Shown piece after piece: positions 12,832 through 23,930 of a stretch of DNA of 64,000 nt (its first letter is position 1; every line of letters begins with the position of its first letter). The position numbers and the translations under genes are program-made. The notes under the pieces were generated by a model. It searched no databases. It had not been told where the DNA came from and worked only from the letters and a program-made list of their open reading frames with translations. This stretch comes from Temnopleurus reevesii (Eukaryota; Echinodermata; Echinoidea; Temnopleuroida; Temnopleuridae). The stretch covers positions 48,677 through 112,676 of the forward strand of contig BQKZ01000582.1 in assembly GCA_036244855.1 (NCBI GenBank), given 5' to 3'.

Positions 12832-14159
12832 CTGAAAATAAAACTAAATTTGAAACATTCAATTAATAATGCAGAGTTGATTTAGATTTTTGGTCATCAC
12901 TGATCTCAAATGCAAATTAGCATTTGAACCATATTTTATGAATTTTCTCACAACATGACTGGTACTTAAATGAAGGCACCAAAGTAGTCTGCAATTTGCC
13001 TTCATTGCCTCAAAAACATCCACAATAATGGTGTTAAAAATCAAATTTGAATGAAACACTCATAAAAAAATATATTTCTCGCTGAAATATGCATAATGAG
13101 TTGTAAATTAGCTCATTACATTGTTCCCCAAATCCTACATCTCAAGGTTTTTGGCTTACAAAATTGAAAGATCTTTTGAAGATGTTCTGTTATAATCAAA
13201 TACAGTCTACGCTGGACAGCTAATAGATCATTAAAAAATTGTTAATTAATGGCGATTACTTTTTGTTTCTTCTTATAGCACCAAAGTTATTTATTATGAA
13301 CACAGCCTTCGACACACAATAGCGATCAACATCCAGGTATCGTTAACCCTTCCATCCTTAACCCTCCTCTCATAATGGAACCTGGGCCCATTACATGGAG
13401 CTGTTTCTCCAATCATAAACAAATTCAACCAGGGATCATTTGCTGAATTTTAGCGTTGTTTGCTACATGTACTTGGCACTTTGATGCTTAAGCTATTTTG
13501 TAAACAACTTCGGATGAGTTAGAACAAAGCTCCATCTAGTCAAAATACCCCTTTTCACTATTTTTTGTTTTCACCAATATAATATGTTTGTGCTCTTATG
13601 AACAAAGATTTGTTTTTAAACTTTTGTGTGCAGGAATTCATAGAAAAAGATAAGGAACAAAATATTTCACCCAGACAGCCTAAAAACCAACCATTGTTGC
13701 ACATGTTTTGATCAATAGGACCGAAATCTAAAGAGACTGATACATTTGTGCTATTGTGATGAGTTGGCGTTTTGAACTCCAAAATATCTATTCTTTGCCT
13801 TGACCTTTTTTTCAAATATCTTCTCCTCTTTAAAAAAATATATTGTAAATACATAAATGGAGGCAAAATACAATGTAAAACAAAATCATGATGACCTTAT
13901 ATTCACCTCTCTTCCTTTCATAACTTTATCATGCTTAAGTTTTTCACAATTTATAGAAATGACGTTACTACTTTTTCATTCTGAGCAAATGCTCTTCTCG
14001 CTAGGCAATCTCGCTCTTTGCATCTTTTCATATGCAGGTCTCCACTTTCTTTTCTTTCTTTTCTCTTCCTTCATATAATGTAGTTCTTCATTTCACCTCT
14101 TTTCGTACTACTAACTTTCATCCTTCCTCCATATTAAACGCACTTCTCTATCTCATATA

Positions 14160-14320
14160 TTTTTGTCCCCCCTTCCATCTTCTCACCCTCATTCCCCCCT
14201 CCTCATCTCCCCCTCTTATCTCTCCTCTCCCCCCATCTCTCCTCTCCCCCATCTCTCCTCTCCCCCATCTCTCCTCTCCCCCCCCCCATCTCTCCCCTCA
14301 TCTCTCCCCTCCTCATCACC
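14160..14320. repeat. Pyrimidine-rich (CT/CCC) low-complexity tract
   Basis: Long run of CTCTCC, CCCCATC and TCTCCCC motifs on the + strand. The serine/proline-rich open frames across it are consequences of composition. Confidence 0.85.
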
Positions 14321-15130
14321 CGTGCACTTTCACCCCACCCTGAACTTGGCCCATTCAATTCATCCACCCTCCTGAATAGCCGCTAATTGAGTTCTGATAG
14401 CCAGTGCTTGGTTTTTCCATCTCTCCTTCCATCTTCCCCCCTCATCTCCCCATCCTCCTCCCCCTCATCACCTCACCCCCTCCCCCCTCATCTCTCCCCT
14501 CATCGCCCCTGCACTTTCACCCCACCCTGAACTTGGCCCTTTCAATTCCTCCACCCATCTGAATAGCTGCTAATTGAGTTCTGACAGCCAGTGCTTGGTT
14601 TCTCCATTTCATATATTCTGCGTCTCTCCTGCCATCTTCCCACCCTCATCTCCTCATCCCCCTCATCTCCTCATCCCCCTCATCACCTCACCCCCCTCAT
14701 CTCTCCCCTCATCATCCTTGCACTTTCAACATTCACCCCACCCTGAACTTGGCCCATTCAAAACCTCCACCCATCTGAATAGCTGCTAATTGAGTTCTGA
14801 TAGCCAGTACTTGGTTTCTCTTGAGGTAAAATGACCCTCGGCAGGTCAGGCGAGAGGTATGACCTCAGCCTTTCGTATCAACACCTCACCTTTAGAATTC
14901 GAACCATCTCATCACCCCCCTCCCTCCCCCCTTCTTTCTCCCCTCATTGCCCCTGCACTTTCACCCCACCCTGAACTTGGCCCATTCAATCCCTCCACCC
15001 TTCTGAATAGTTGCTAATTGAGTTCTGATAGCCAGTGCTTGGTTTCTCTTGAGGTAAAATGACCCTCGGCAGGTCAGGCGAGAGGTATGACCTCAGCCTT
15101 TCGTATCAACACCTCACCTTTAGAATTCGA
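14321..15130. repeat. Large tandem repeat, about 200-bp units, four copies
   Basis: A block containing CACCCTGAACTTGGCCC and then GCTAATTGAGTTCTGA recurs at about 14321, 14509, 14719 and 14951, separated by CT-rich linkers. The last two units extend into a further block (GAGGTAAAATGACCCTCGGC to GAATTCGAAC), nearly identical at 14821-14900 and 15048-15131. No coding content is recognised. Confidence 0.85.
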
Positions 15131-18100
15131 ACGCTGCAACCTGTTCTGCTCTCCTTGCAAAAAAAAAGCGTGTTCACTTGAGCAAATGGGACATCACATC
15201 CATTAAAAAAAATCTTTGAATGATGGAGGGATGGAGTAATATCATGTTATCAAAATATGACTACATTTGAGTCATCGTATCAGTGTTAAAAAGGTTTTTT
15301 AGGTACCTGTCCCTCTTTTTACATATTCCTCCTGAAAAATACCCCCCAAAATATACATGTAGTTTGCAAGGTCTATTTTGGAGCTCATGGGAGCTAATTC
15401 TAAGGTATTGTATAGTATAGTTTATTCAAACCATATCAAACATAACATAGGTATAGTGTATACAAGCAAGCAATGCAGTTTAGGAGGCTAATCGCCCATT
15501 GCTTGGTGTCTTTAATATTTTATGTTGCGTTGTATGAAGCCTAACTATGTAATGACTAGAAAGTATGATTGTTCTCTAACCCCTCCTGCAATGGGGTGAC
15601 TTACTGTAAAATTTTGCATAGCTTCAACTCAGTATTAGGTCATTGAAGCCATTGGATGAATGTAGAATCAATTAAAACAAAGGAGTCCTAGTATTTAAGA
15701 TTTGCGATTTGGATAGGAAAACATATTAGTTATGGAACCTGTGTAGAAAGACCATCCCTGCTGAACAGAAATTTTGTTTTGAAATCATTGAAATAGAGGA
15801 CACCAACATCAATGATTTCAGCTCGATATATTGTATACTAGGGTGATAAATCTGTTTGGGTTGAGGTATTGAATATCTTTGAAAAATATTTGTTGCAAAT
15901 TTATAATTTCAATGGTCCATATTTTAAACTGTATCACTTAAATAGATGATGTAAACTGTGTGTCTGCCCTCAGTACAAAATTTTTATACATCTAATCATG
16001 ATGGACGACAACCCAATCTGCCAATCTGAACTCGCATTTGAAACAGGAGCCGAACGGGTCCACCTTACAGAGCTATTCAGGTACCTTTCTCTCTCTTTTC
16101 AGAGAGCAAGAATACCCTGCGGAAAAGGAGAAGTTCGGCAGGGTGAAAAGAAAACATGCAACCCATAGAAAACTTTCATGGGGGTAGAATAGACAAGATT
16201 CAATGGCGGAGTTGGTTCTTTTCATAACCTACAATAGCATTGGGTCAGATTTCTATTGCTTGTGCATGGCTTGTGGAATGGCTCAAAGTTCTGTTCAATG
16301 GGGGATTCTTTTGCGCTTTTTTTTACGGAATAGGGGTGGCTTGAACTTCCATTGAACCATCGTCCTCACAGTCTGGGCGAAATCGAGGCACGTAAAATGG
16401 GTCAAAGACTCCAATTATTTAACATCATTACTTGATCTAATTAGCCTAGTTGTTTAGGATTTAGGACTATGTATTCTAAACACAGAATAACTGTAACTTC
16501 TATCTTTAGGTTACACAGTAGACATTTGATCCAGAATTTCATTATCCATTTATATATTTATAAATTTATAAATTTATATAGAAATATATTCATTAATTTT
16601 TATCATGACACAGTGGCACTTTTAAAATAACAGTAGAGATTTCCTACCATTAACATTACTCTGATTTGACATTTCAAAATATTTCATTTACATTGAATAA
16701 AAACCTAATTGTTCTTATTGCCAAAAGACAGGAACTTTATTATATATTTTTAAAACATGGAGGCTGGTAACATTTATGGTGCCCAACTAAATGTTGAGGT
16801 TAAAAGTTTGCGGGTTCACGTGCACTCTGCCAATGTTGAGCTTTGTGTGCCTTTGTTTTATGCAATCAACAGCAGAAAATGACTTTTCCAGATGCGTACG
16901 TAATGTGCCAAGCAGGATGTACAAAATGAATTAATGAGAATCATAAATGTTATTACAGCATGTTCATCAACAGGTCTCAATGGATTCTCTCAATTTGACT
17001 TTATAAAGGAGGTGGGTGTGTTATTGAACATGATGTTATAATTAAATGAAAAGCTCCCCGGATCAAAAGAAGATTCAGAACATGATGTATTCTGCAGACA
17101 TTTTCCCTCATTATTACTTTCCTCCAGTCTCCCAGAATTTGTAGACAGAAAAGGCAACTTCCGGCTTTACATTCTGGATGTTAATATTTGGGCCGCTTCC
17201 ATATGAAATTATTGGTTTGAAGATATTGGTCGATATGTAGTCCTAACCTACTTTGATTAAAGTTCACCACATTGTGTAGTATTGAAGCATGAGGTTCCTA
17301 AGCAAGCGTGAGCTACCAAATTGTTCTGAAGGGGACCCACCTCACATGCAAACTTGTGGATCGTGGGGAAATTGAGTGGTCTCTAGGTCTTGGGCAAACT
17401 TTTCCTGAACTCTCCATTTTTCTTCTTTTACCACCCTCACACACCTCCTTCATTCCATTTGCAATAGGTTCCCCCTTCTAAAGTAATTGAACAAACAGGA
17501 GTGCACAAAGACTGGATAAACACACTGTGCAAATATCAAGCTCCCTATCTAGAAATTCATGCAGGGGAAAAGAATGGCAGTAGGACCCTAAAAGGGGTCA
17601 AAGTAAAACACAATATCAATAGCCGCGATAACAGGTAGGAAACAATTCATTTGGCAAGACATATATTGCTCATTTTTAATTATCTTTGCTCTTTTGACTT
17701 TGAAATGAAATGTCAAAGTTATTTCTTCAGTACTTGTTGAACATGTGCTTTCAAAAACATCAAATTATTGGAAATGACCTTCTGCGTTTATTTACATGAG
17801 TGATACATTGGACTTCCAGGGTCAAGCGATAGACATTCTGGCATCATTCTTGACCAGTGTACTACATTTAGACTACACATAAAATGTTCTTGAAGGAAAT
17901 ATAGGCTACTATTTAAAGAAAGTTCGGGATCACTGTGCAACTGCATCGCTTCACTATGGGTTTAATTTTTCAGGATGTGTAGTGGAGTGAGGGACATCAT
18001 ACAGCAACTGAAATTACTCATGTATGATAATGATTACAGTGAGTTTGGTAACATGCAAAACCGTTTCATTTTGGATAATTCAAGAATAAATAAAACTTGG

Positions 18101-18308
18101 TATGAAAATTTATGTACAGATGTGATAGTTAACCACAAAACTTTTTTTGGTGGAGTGCATGAATGATTTTGTATAAATTATTTGGTAGAGTGTATTGATA
18201 TGATACTGTTCGAACCCAAATTCCTTTTTTTTTTCACTGAAGAAACGAAAACTTGGTCAGCATCAACTTTTCTTGGATTTTAGTGGTTCTTCTTCCTCCG
18301 AAAAAAAG

Positions 18309-18342
18309 CGGAGGAAGAAGAAGAAGAAGAAGAAGAAGAGGT
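18309..18342. repeat. GAA microsatellite
   Basis: Uninterrupted run of GAA triplets after GCGGAG. It produces an artefactual arginine-rich open frame. Confidence 0.9.
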
Positions 18343-21110
18343 TCGAAATCGTGTTTTCAACCATATAACTGTAGTCTCAAGCCAATCTTCTCTCCATTTC
18401 CCTTGTTTTATCCCCTTCTTTCAGTGACCTCTTTTAAATTGGAGAGATACCCCCAAGAGATCCACAATATGACCTTTGCACAATTAAAATGAAGTACGAT
18501 CTGGTGCCCTTTGCCACAAGCTAAACCATCTACAATCTGTCTACCCTAAAGTTCAGCAACTCCCACAATGCCCTCCCAATCCCATATCACTTAGGACCGT
18601 GCCACATGGCTGAGGTTGGTTGAAATCATTCACATTTTAAGAAAATGTAACATGAAGTTATCATTGAAAAATATCCAAATGCGTCATTCCCTGTGCAGTT
18701 TCCAAACTGCGATGGACTATCTGGCGGAGTTTGAATAAATGAAGATCACAGATGGATAGGTGCAAGGAATCATGTTGATGTGGGGTTACACTGATAGCTC
18801 TGCATGGTGTGAGTATGGAAATGGCAGTCAGACTTTGCCTCATGTTCTGAGCTGGTAGTTGTGAATGACATGGCTCTTGCATGTCCTGGACATTGAGAAA
18901 TGGTTATGTGATGACACAAGATGCTGATTGAAAAAAACATAGTTCATGGTTATCCATGAAGTAAGATCTCTTTTTAAACCGGGTAACTAGTCCTGTAAAT
19001 GGTGTCATCATATAAGTCAATGTTTTGTTAAATGCAAGCAAGCATACCGAGGACCAATGATACTGATAGTGACTGAATATTTATCTGGACCCTATTCAGG
19101 CGCATAGCCAGGAGATGACAGAGAGGCAAGTGCCACACTTTTGAAATTTAATAAATATGAGGTTCATAGGAAAATGGATAGATGAAATTAGGGTGCACCC
19201 CTGTAAAAAAAAGGTGTTCACGAGAATAGAAATTTCCAAATAGACATTTGGAGACAGTGAATAAAGTATCTTTCTAAGACTCATTGGTATAGATCTACAA
19301 TGTACATGAAGTTTCCATGACGCTATTTTACCTAAGTTCAATAGTTGTTGCTATATACCTGTTTATTGAGGAGTGGGATATGTTTGATGCTCCCCTGAGG
19401 GGGAGAAAGTAGGTTGGTTAAACTTTGCCAAAAAATGCTTCATCTGGCCTTTGTCTTTCCATGAACTTACTATTGGGGAGTTACTACTTGTGCAATACTA
19501 TGGTGCACACATGGTTGTTGTCTGGATATTGTTTCTGCATACGTACGAAGAATGGAAGAATGATGAAAAAATGAAGAATAAAAATGAAAGAAGGTGTTTT
19601 GTTTCTTTTTTATATGGTTTCTGATTCGTCCTTGTCAAATATTTACCCTAATAAATTGGAGTATTTATTAGTTTAAAAAAGGTTCATACTAGCAAAGACT
19701 TCAAGTGTTAAAAGTATAACCATTATATATTTTTAATTCTTATATGTAAGTCAAACTTACATGACGTGTTTTATGCCGACATTTATGTTTACATACCATA
19801 TTAGAGGTATATTTTTATGAAGAAGTATTGTGTTTCCTTAAAATTCCTCCCACATTTTGGGCAGTTTCCAACCTAGACAAAAGAATTATTAAGTTTGCTA
19901 TTTTAATTTGTTATAAATTTTATATTCATCATGTAACAGTACTATCAATACAATAGGTATACATGCAGTACGCAGTATAGTCTGTACAATACAACTACCA
20001 AAGGTAAACACATGTTTCTGAAAAAGACCCATCTTTTCACCAAATTCCTGCATTACCGGAACTACTTCCACACAAGTTGCCTCTCAGCCCAACTCCCCCA
20101 CACACACCAATGGGTTAGGCCACTGTATAAACAAGCTCATTATTTATGCACACCTGTCTGGCGCACGACCAGCTGTGCTCTCATTGGTCACTTGTGTCTT
20201 CCCTCATGCATTATGCATGAGTGGGTATTGTAAACTTCTCTGGCACTATTGACCTTTCTCCTTCATGCACCTCTTTCTTGGTCCTGTGTACCCATCTTTT
20301 TACTCTCTCCTTGGGATTGGGGTATTGGAATGCATTGCCAAGCTCCAACACAGTGGCACCTGCAATAGGCTGCATAAAAACTTACTTAGGAAGTGGTCTA
20401 AGGGTCGAAGGTCAGCGGCAGTTTGAACATAAACATAGGCTTTTCCCTGCTTGTGAATTCACTCAACTGCACTGTGCATGGAGGGCATGCTGTATTTGCT
20501 CTTGAACTTATCTCACTTGCAGTGAATTTAGTGAGGGGATGGTTGAGCACAAATTGTTGTATGCAGTTAGGATTGGGAGCTTTTAATAGTGTGATATAAA
20601 ATAGAAAGATTAGGTCTGGGTGATGAAAACTTTGTGTTGTATAATAGTGCATAATAAAAGCTAGAGAGGAAAATCTGTCCTTGGATTTAGAGTAGGTCTT
20701 GAGGACTAGGAATAGAAAAGGAATAAATTGTTTCTTTGAATACAGGATGTTTAAAAGTTACATCAATATTAGCTAATGTAACTTTATCTTACCGAAAAAG
20801 TAATAAAACCAACATGAATAAAGGTTAAACAATCATTCCAGATTGAATCAATATTTGGAGGGATTTATGAGCGAACTAGATACATGAAGGCCTATATATC
20901 AAACAAAATGCTTTAGTAAATTCAGCTTTCAATCTTCAGGTTCAGTATTAATGCAATAATTAGTTGACTAAAACAAGACATTGGTGTGTATTTTAGAATC
21001 ACCAATCACCATTCATTCAAATAGCTTGATGATTTATCTAAGAGAAATTTATTCATAAAAATAGAAGCATATCAGGAGTGTCTTTTGAAAAGACTCATAA
21101 CTCACGCATA

Positions 21111-21140
21111 AACACACACACACACACAAGCACACACAGG
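21111..21140. repeat. CA dinucleotide microsatellite
   Basis: AACACACACACACACACA-type run with one interruption. Confidence 0.85.
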
Positions 21141-21795
21141 GAGAAAAAATCAATACATACATGTCATACTGACATACATATCAAAACTGAGTAGTTCCTT
21201 GCTTACTAAATTACTAAAAAAGGAGGTACTGAAACATATTGATTTTGGACAACAGGCCTATATGCACTGTATGTGGTCATGAACTTTCAATACTCAACTC
21301 CATAGCAGTCTCTCTTCTCCCCTCCCATAATTCTCAAGAGGGCCCCAACTCTTCCACCATCTCTCTTTCTTTTGTCGTACCCTGTTGATTCAGTCCATGG
21401 ATAACAATAGCCTCTAATAACTGAAGAGCTGGTCCACTATTGTTGCTTGGCCATGGAGGCTTGCCGATTATTTTCTTTCCATGGTGCTTTCAAAAATACA
21501 TTTTCTCCCCAAATTTGTCTTCATTTTCTACCTTATAAGTGGAACTTGTGTATTCCGTATTATGAATACTTCATGATGTCTTAACTATAAATGTTTTTCA
21601 CTTTTTTTCCTCAAATCAATTATTTGAAGAAAAAAAGTAATTATTCAAAGTCTAATTGGTTCAAACATATCTAAAAAGTTTGGCTATAAAGGAACACCCC
21701 CCAAAAATAATAAAACCGCCAATTTGAGTTTGTGACATTCGCCATCCTACTAACATGTATTTGAAATCAAGATTTAAATGTTAGCATGAATTATT

Positions 21796-21905
21796 AAACA
21801 GCTGAACCAAATATTTTCTTATGAGAGAAAGCGTGATAACAATTACTGTATGTTTTCTCCTGGGAGAAAATATGTGATTCAGTCCATTGGTGATTTTTTT
21901 TTTTT
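21796..21905. repeat. Foldback element (CAGCTGAACCAAATA family), copy 1
   Basis: Begins AAACAGCTGAACCAAATA and continues with a GTGATAACAATTA core and an inverted GAGAAAATATGTGATTCAG arm. The same left arm and core occur at 42409-42515 in a Notch intron, where the right arm is better preserved. Confidence 0.55.
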
Positions 21906-23655
21906 TAAATTTCTGTTCTCATCCCTTTTCTGGAACAATTGGCATCTTTGTAAATGTTCCAGGATGTAGAAATGGCATATTCTATATCAAGAAACACTCA
22001 TTGAAACAGATCCTATTTCCCACGCCATGAAGACAATTCTTTCCCCAAAATACAATGAATACCACGTTCTGAGTTATCTCATTTCACATTGTTCCTCTCT
22101 TATACAGGAGCAATTGGGCCAGAACGTGTGTCTAAGAAAGAAAATTGATATGGAATATTTAGAGATGAAAAGGTGTTTGTCATGAAACTTTTGTATAAGA
22201 TGATTATGATCAGATGTTTTTGATGATTGTATCTGATTAGAGTTCAGAAATCGATGAACCCAAGAATAAAAGTTGATGTGTAATGAGTGTTTGAGTGTCA
22301 TCACCTGGAAATTCATTGATTTACATTGATTTCTTTTTGGAGAAGTCATAATTATATTTTTTTACCAATCTGTAGAATATTCGTGTTATCATGTATCTTA
22401 AATCAGTTTTGTCCATTAGTGAGCATTCCTTTCCTTTTTTAATATGCTCCAGTATTCTTTCAAAACAGACTGTTAGGGATACAAATGTTATAAGGGAAAA
22501 TCCTCTTCTATTTTTGGTCTATTTTAATACTTTCTGTTTCTTGTTTCTGTGAATAATTCTCATGATATCACATTTTAATTTCCTGTGCTATATCACGATT
22601 GCTTTACAAAATATTTTTTTTTAACAAAGTTTTAGTATAGAACTGTAAAGTGAAGCGTCTAAAACTGGTAATCAAATATGAAAAGTCAAATTATTCCATG
22701 TCTTTGGGTATACATGTTTGGGTGGTAGGCATTGCTATTGATATGAAAGTGGATATGTCATCCCCTCTGAAAGCACAAAAAACAAAGAAGAAAAATGTTA
22801 ATATTCAAATTACAATTAATTGCAACCTGAGATGGCGGGTCTTTGATTGGATTTGTTTGAAGAAAACAAGTGTCATTACTTTTATTTTATTTCTTCTGTA
22901 TAAAACTCTTCACAATAATAGTTTGTCCACCATCGACAGTGTCAATGTTGTCCTTAGTACCATATGTACCAATCAGAATATTGTAAAATAGCAATTATAA
23001 ATTAAGCCACGAACTGCCAGAGGCAAGGGACTTGTTTGCGTGTCATTTGCCTGTTCTCAAAGGTGTGCTAAATTAGTTACACCTTTACTTTTTAAAATAT
23101 AATTCAACATTTACCAATGGTTGCTTGAGAAAGTTTGGGGGAGTTTTGGGAAGTGGCTCAGTATGGGGTTTGTAAAGCTGGGGTTAATGACTTCCTTTAA
23201 TTTTCCAATACAAATAATAATTAAAGTGATGTTTTTATAAGGCTATATCCGTGGTGACCCAATGGAGTTTACTTGGTTATTCAATTTACTTATATGAATA
23301 CATCTTAATATGCATAAATGTATGTTGTTTTTTTCTGATTTAGAAAAAAGTGTTTTTTTTCGTTCGGGGTTCAGCTTCCCCTTAACACAATATTTTCTAT
23401 AGTTCATCCATAATAAGTCCATAACCAGTTCATTTCATGCTGATATGTTTATTATTTCACATTTCACTCAATACAAAATATGATCATCAACACAAATTAT
23501 TTTTAGGGTTGAAAATGTGCATATGATTTTCACAAACAACCATAATCATCAGGGCACATATAAATCAAGATTTATGTATGTTTACAGCATTTAAATAAAA
23601 TCATGTAAGCCGATTTCTCAATCATATCTCTATTTTTGTTATCTTCCCCCTACAG

Positions 23656-23930
23656 ATGTGATTCCGCACACGTGGGAACGTATTGCGAGTACAACGACCC
23701 GTGCTTCAACAACTTCTGCCAGAATGACGGAGTCTGCGAAGTGAGTTTCCAGAGTGACGGGAGCCCGCCGACGTTTGAATGTAACTGCACGTTAGGTTAC
23801 TATGGCAGTCTATGCGAGCAGGAGACGGACAGTGTTTGTACTATGGTGCAACCTTGCCAGAATGATGGACTGTGCCGGTTGACGACGTCGCTCTGGAATT
23901 ACGAATGTGACTGCACTCCAGCAAAAACTG
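23656..23930 (+). CDS. Notch: Notch exon a: end of EGF1, EGF2, EGF3
   Basis: Acceptor CCCCTACAG, donor G|GTACTT (weak). The exon begins with the last base of a codon, then Cys, and finishes EGF1. EGF2 starts at NDPCFNNFC and EGF3 at [10 protein letters not shown]. It corresponds to the third exon of vertebrate NOTCH genes, so one or two 5' exons are missing. Confidence 0.93.

Larger units (their letters stand above)
1..23655. other. Non-coding upstream region, probable 5' intron or 5' flank of Notch
   Basis: No convincing protein-coding exon on the + strand was found in this 23.6 kb. The first recognisable Notch exon opens in the middle of EGF1 with a splice acceptor, so at least the signal-peptide exon and the exon with the start of EGF1 lie outside the window or were not recognised here. 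The stretch is AT-rich. It carries simple repeats, tandem repeats, a TIR element, foldback elements and one unexplained minus-strand ORF, each listed separately. Apart from those I see nothing I can name in 1-1940, 2000-3550, 4870-6680, 6940-9110, 9200-11780, 13310-14150, 15140-18300, 18350-21110 and 21910-23655. Confidence 0.6.

Noticed and set aside
14032..14375. Pro/Ser-rich open frames
   Set aside because: Created by the CT-rich repeats; two overlapping frames look equally open.
18253..18492. ORF with polyarginine
   Set aside because: Translated GAA microsatellite.
1..23655. Missing first Notch exons in the upstream region
   Set aside because: I looked for an EGF1-like cysteine pattern and a signal peptide next to splice sites and found none. 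A profile search would be needed to exclude them.
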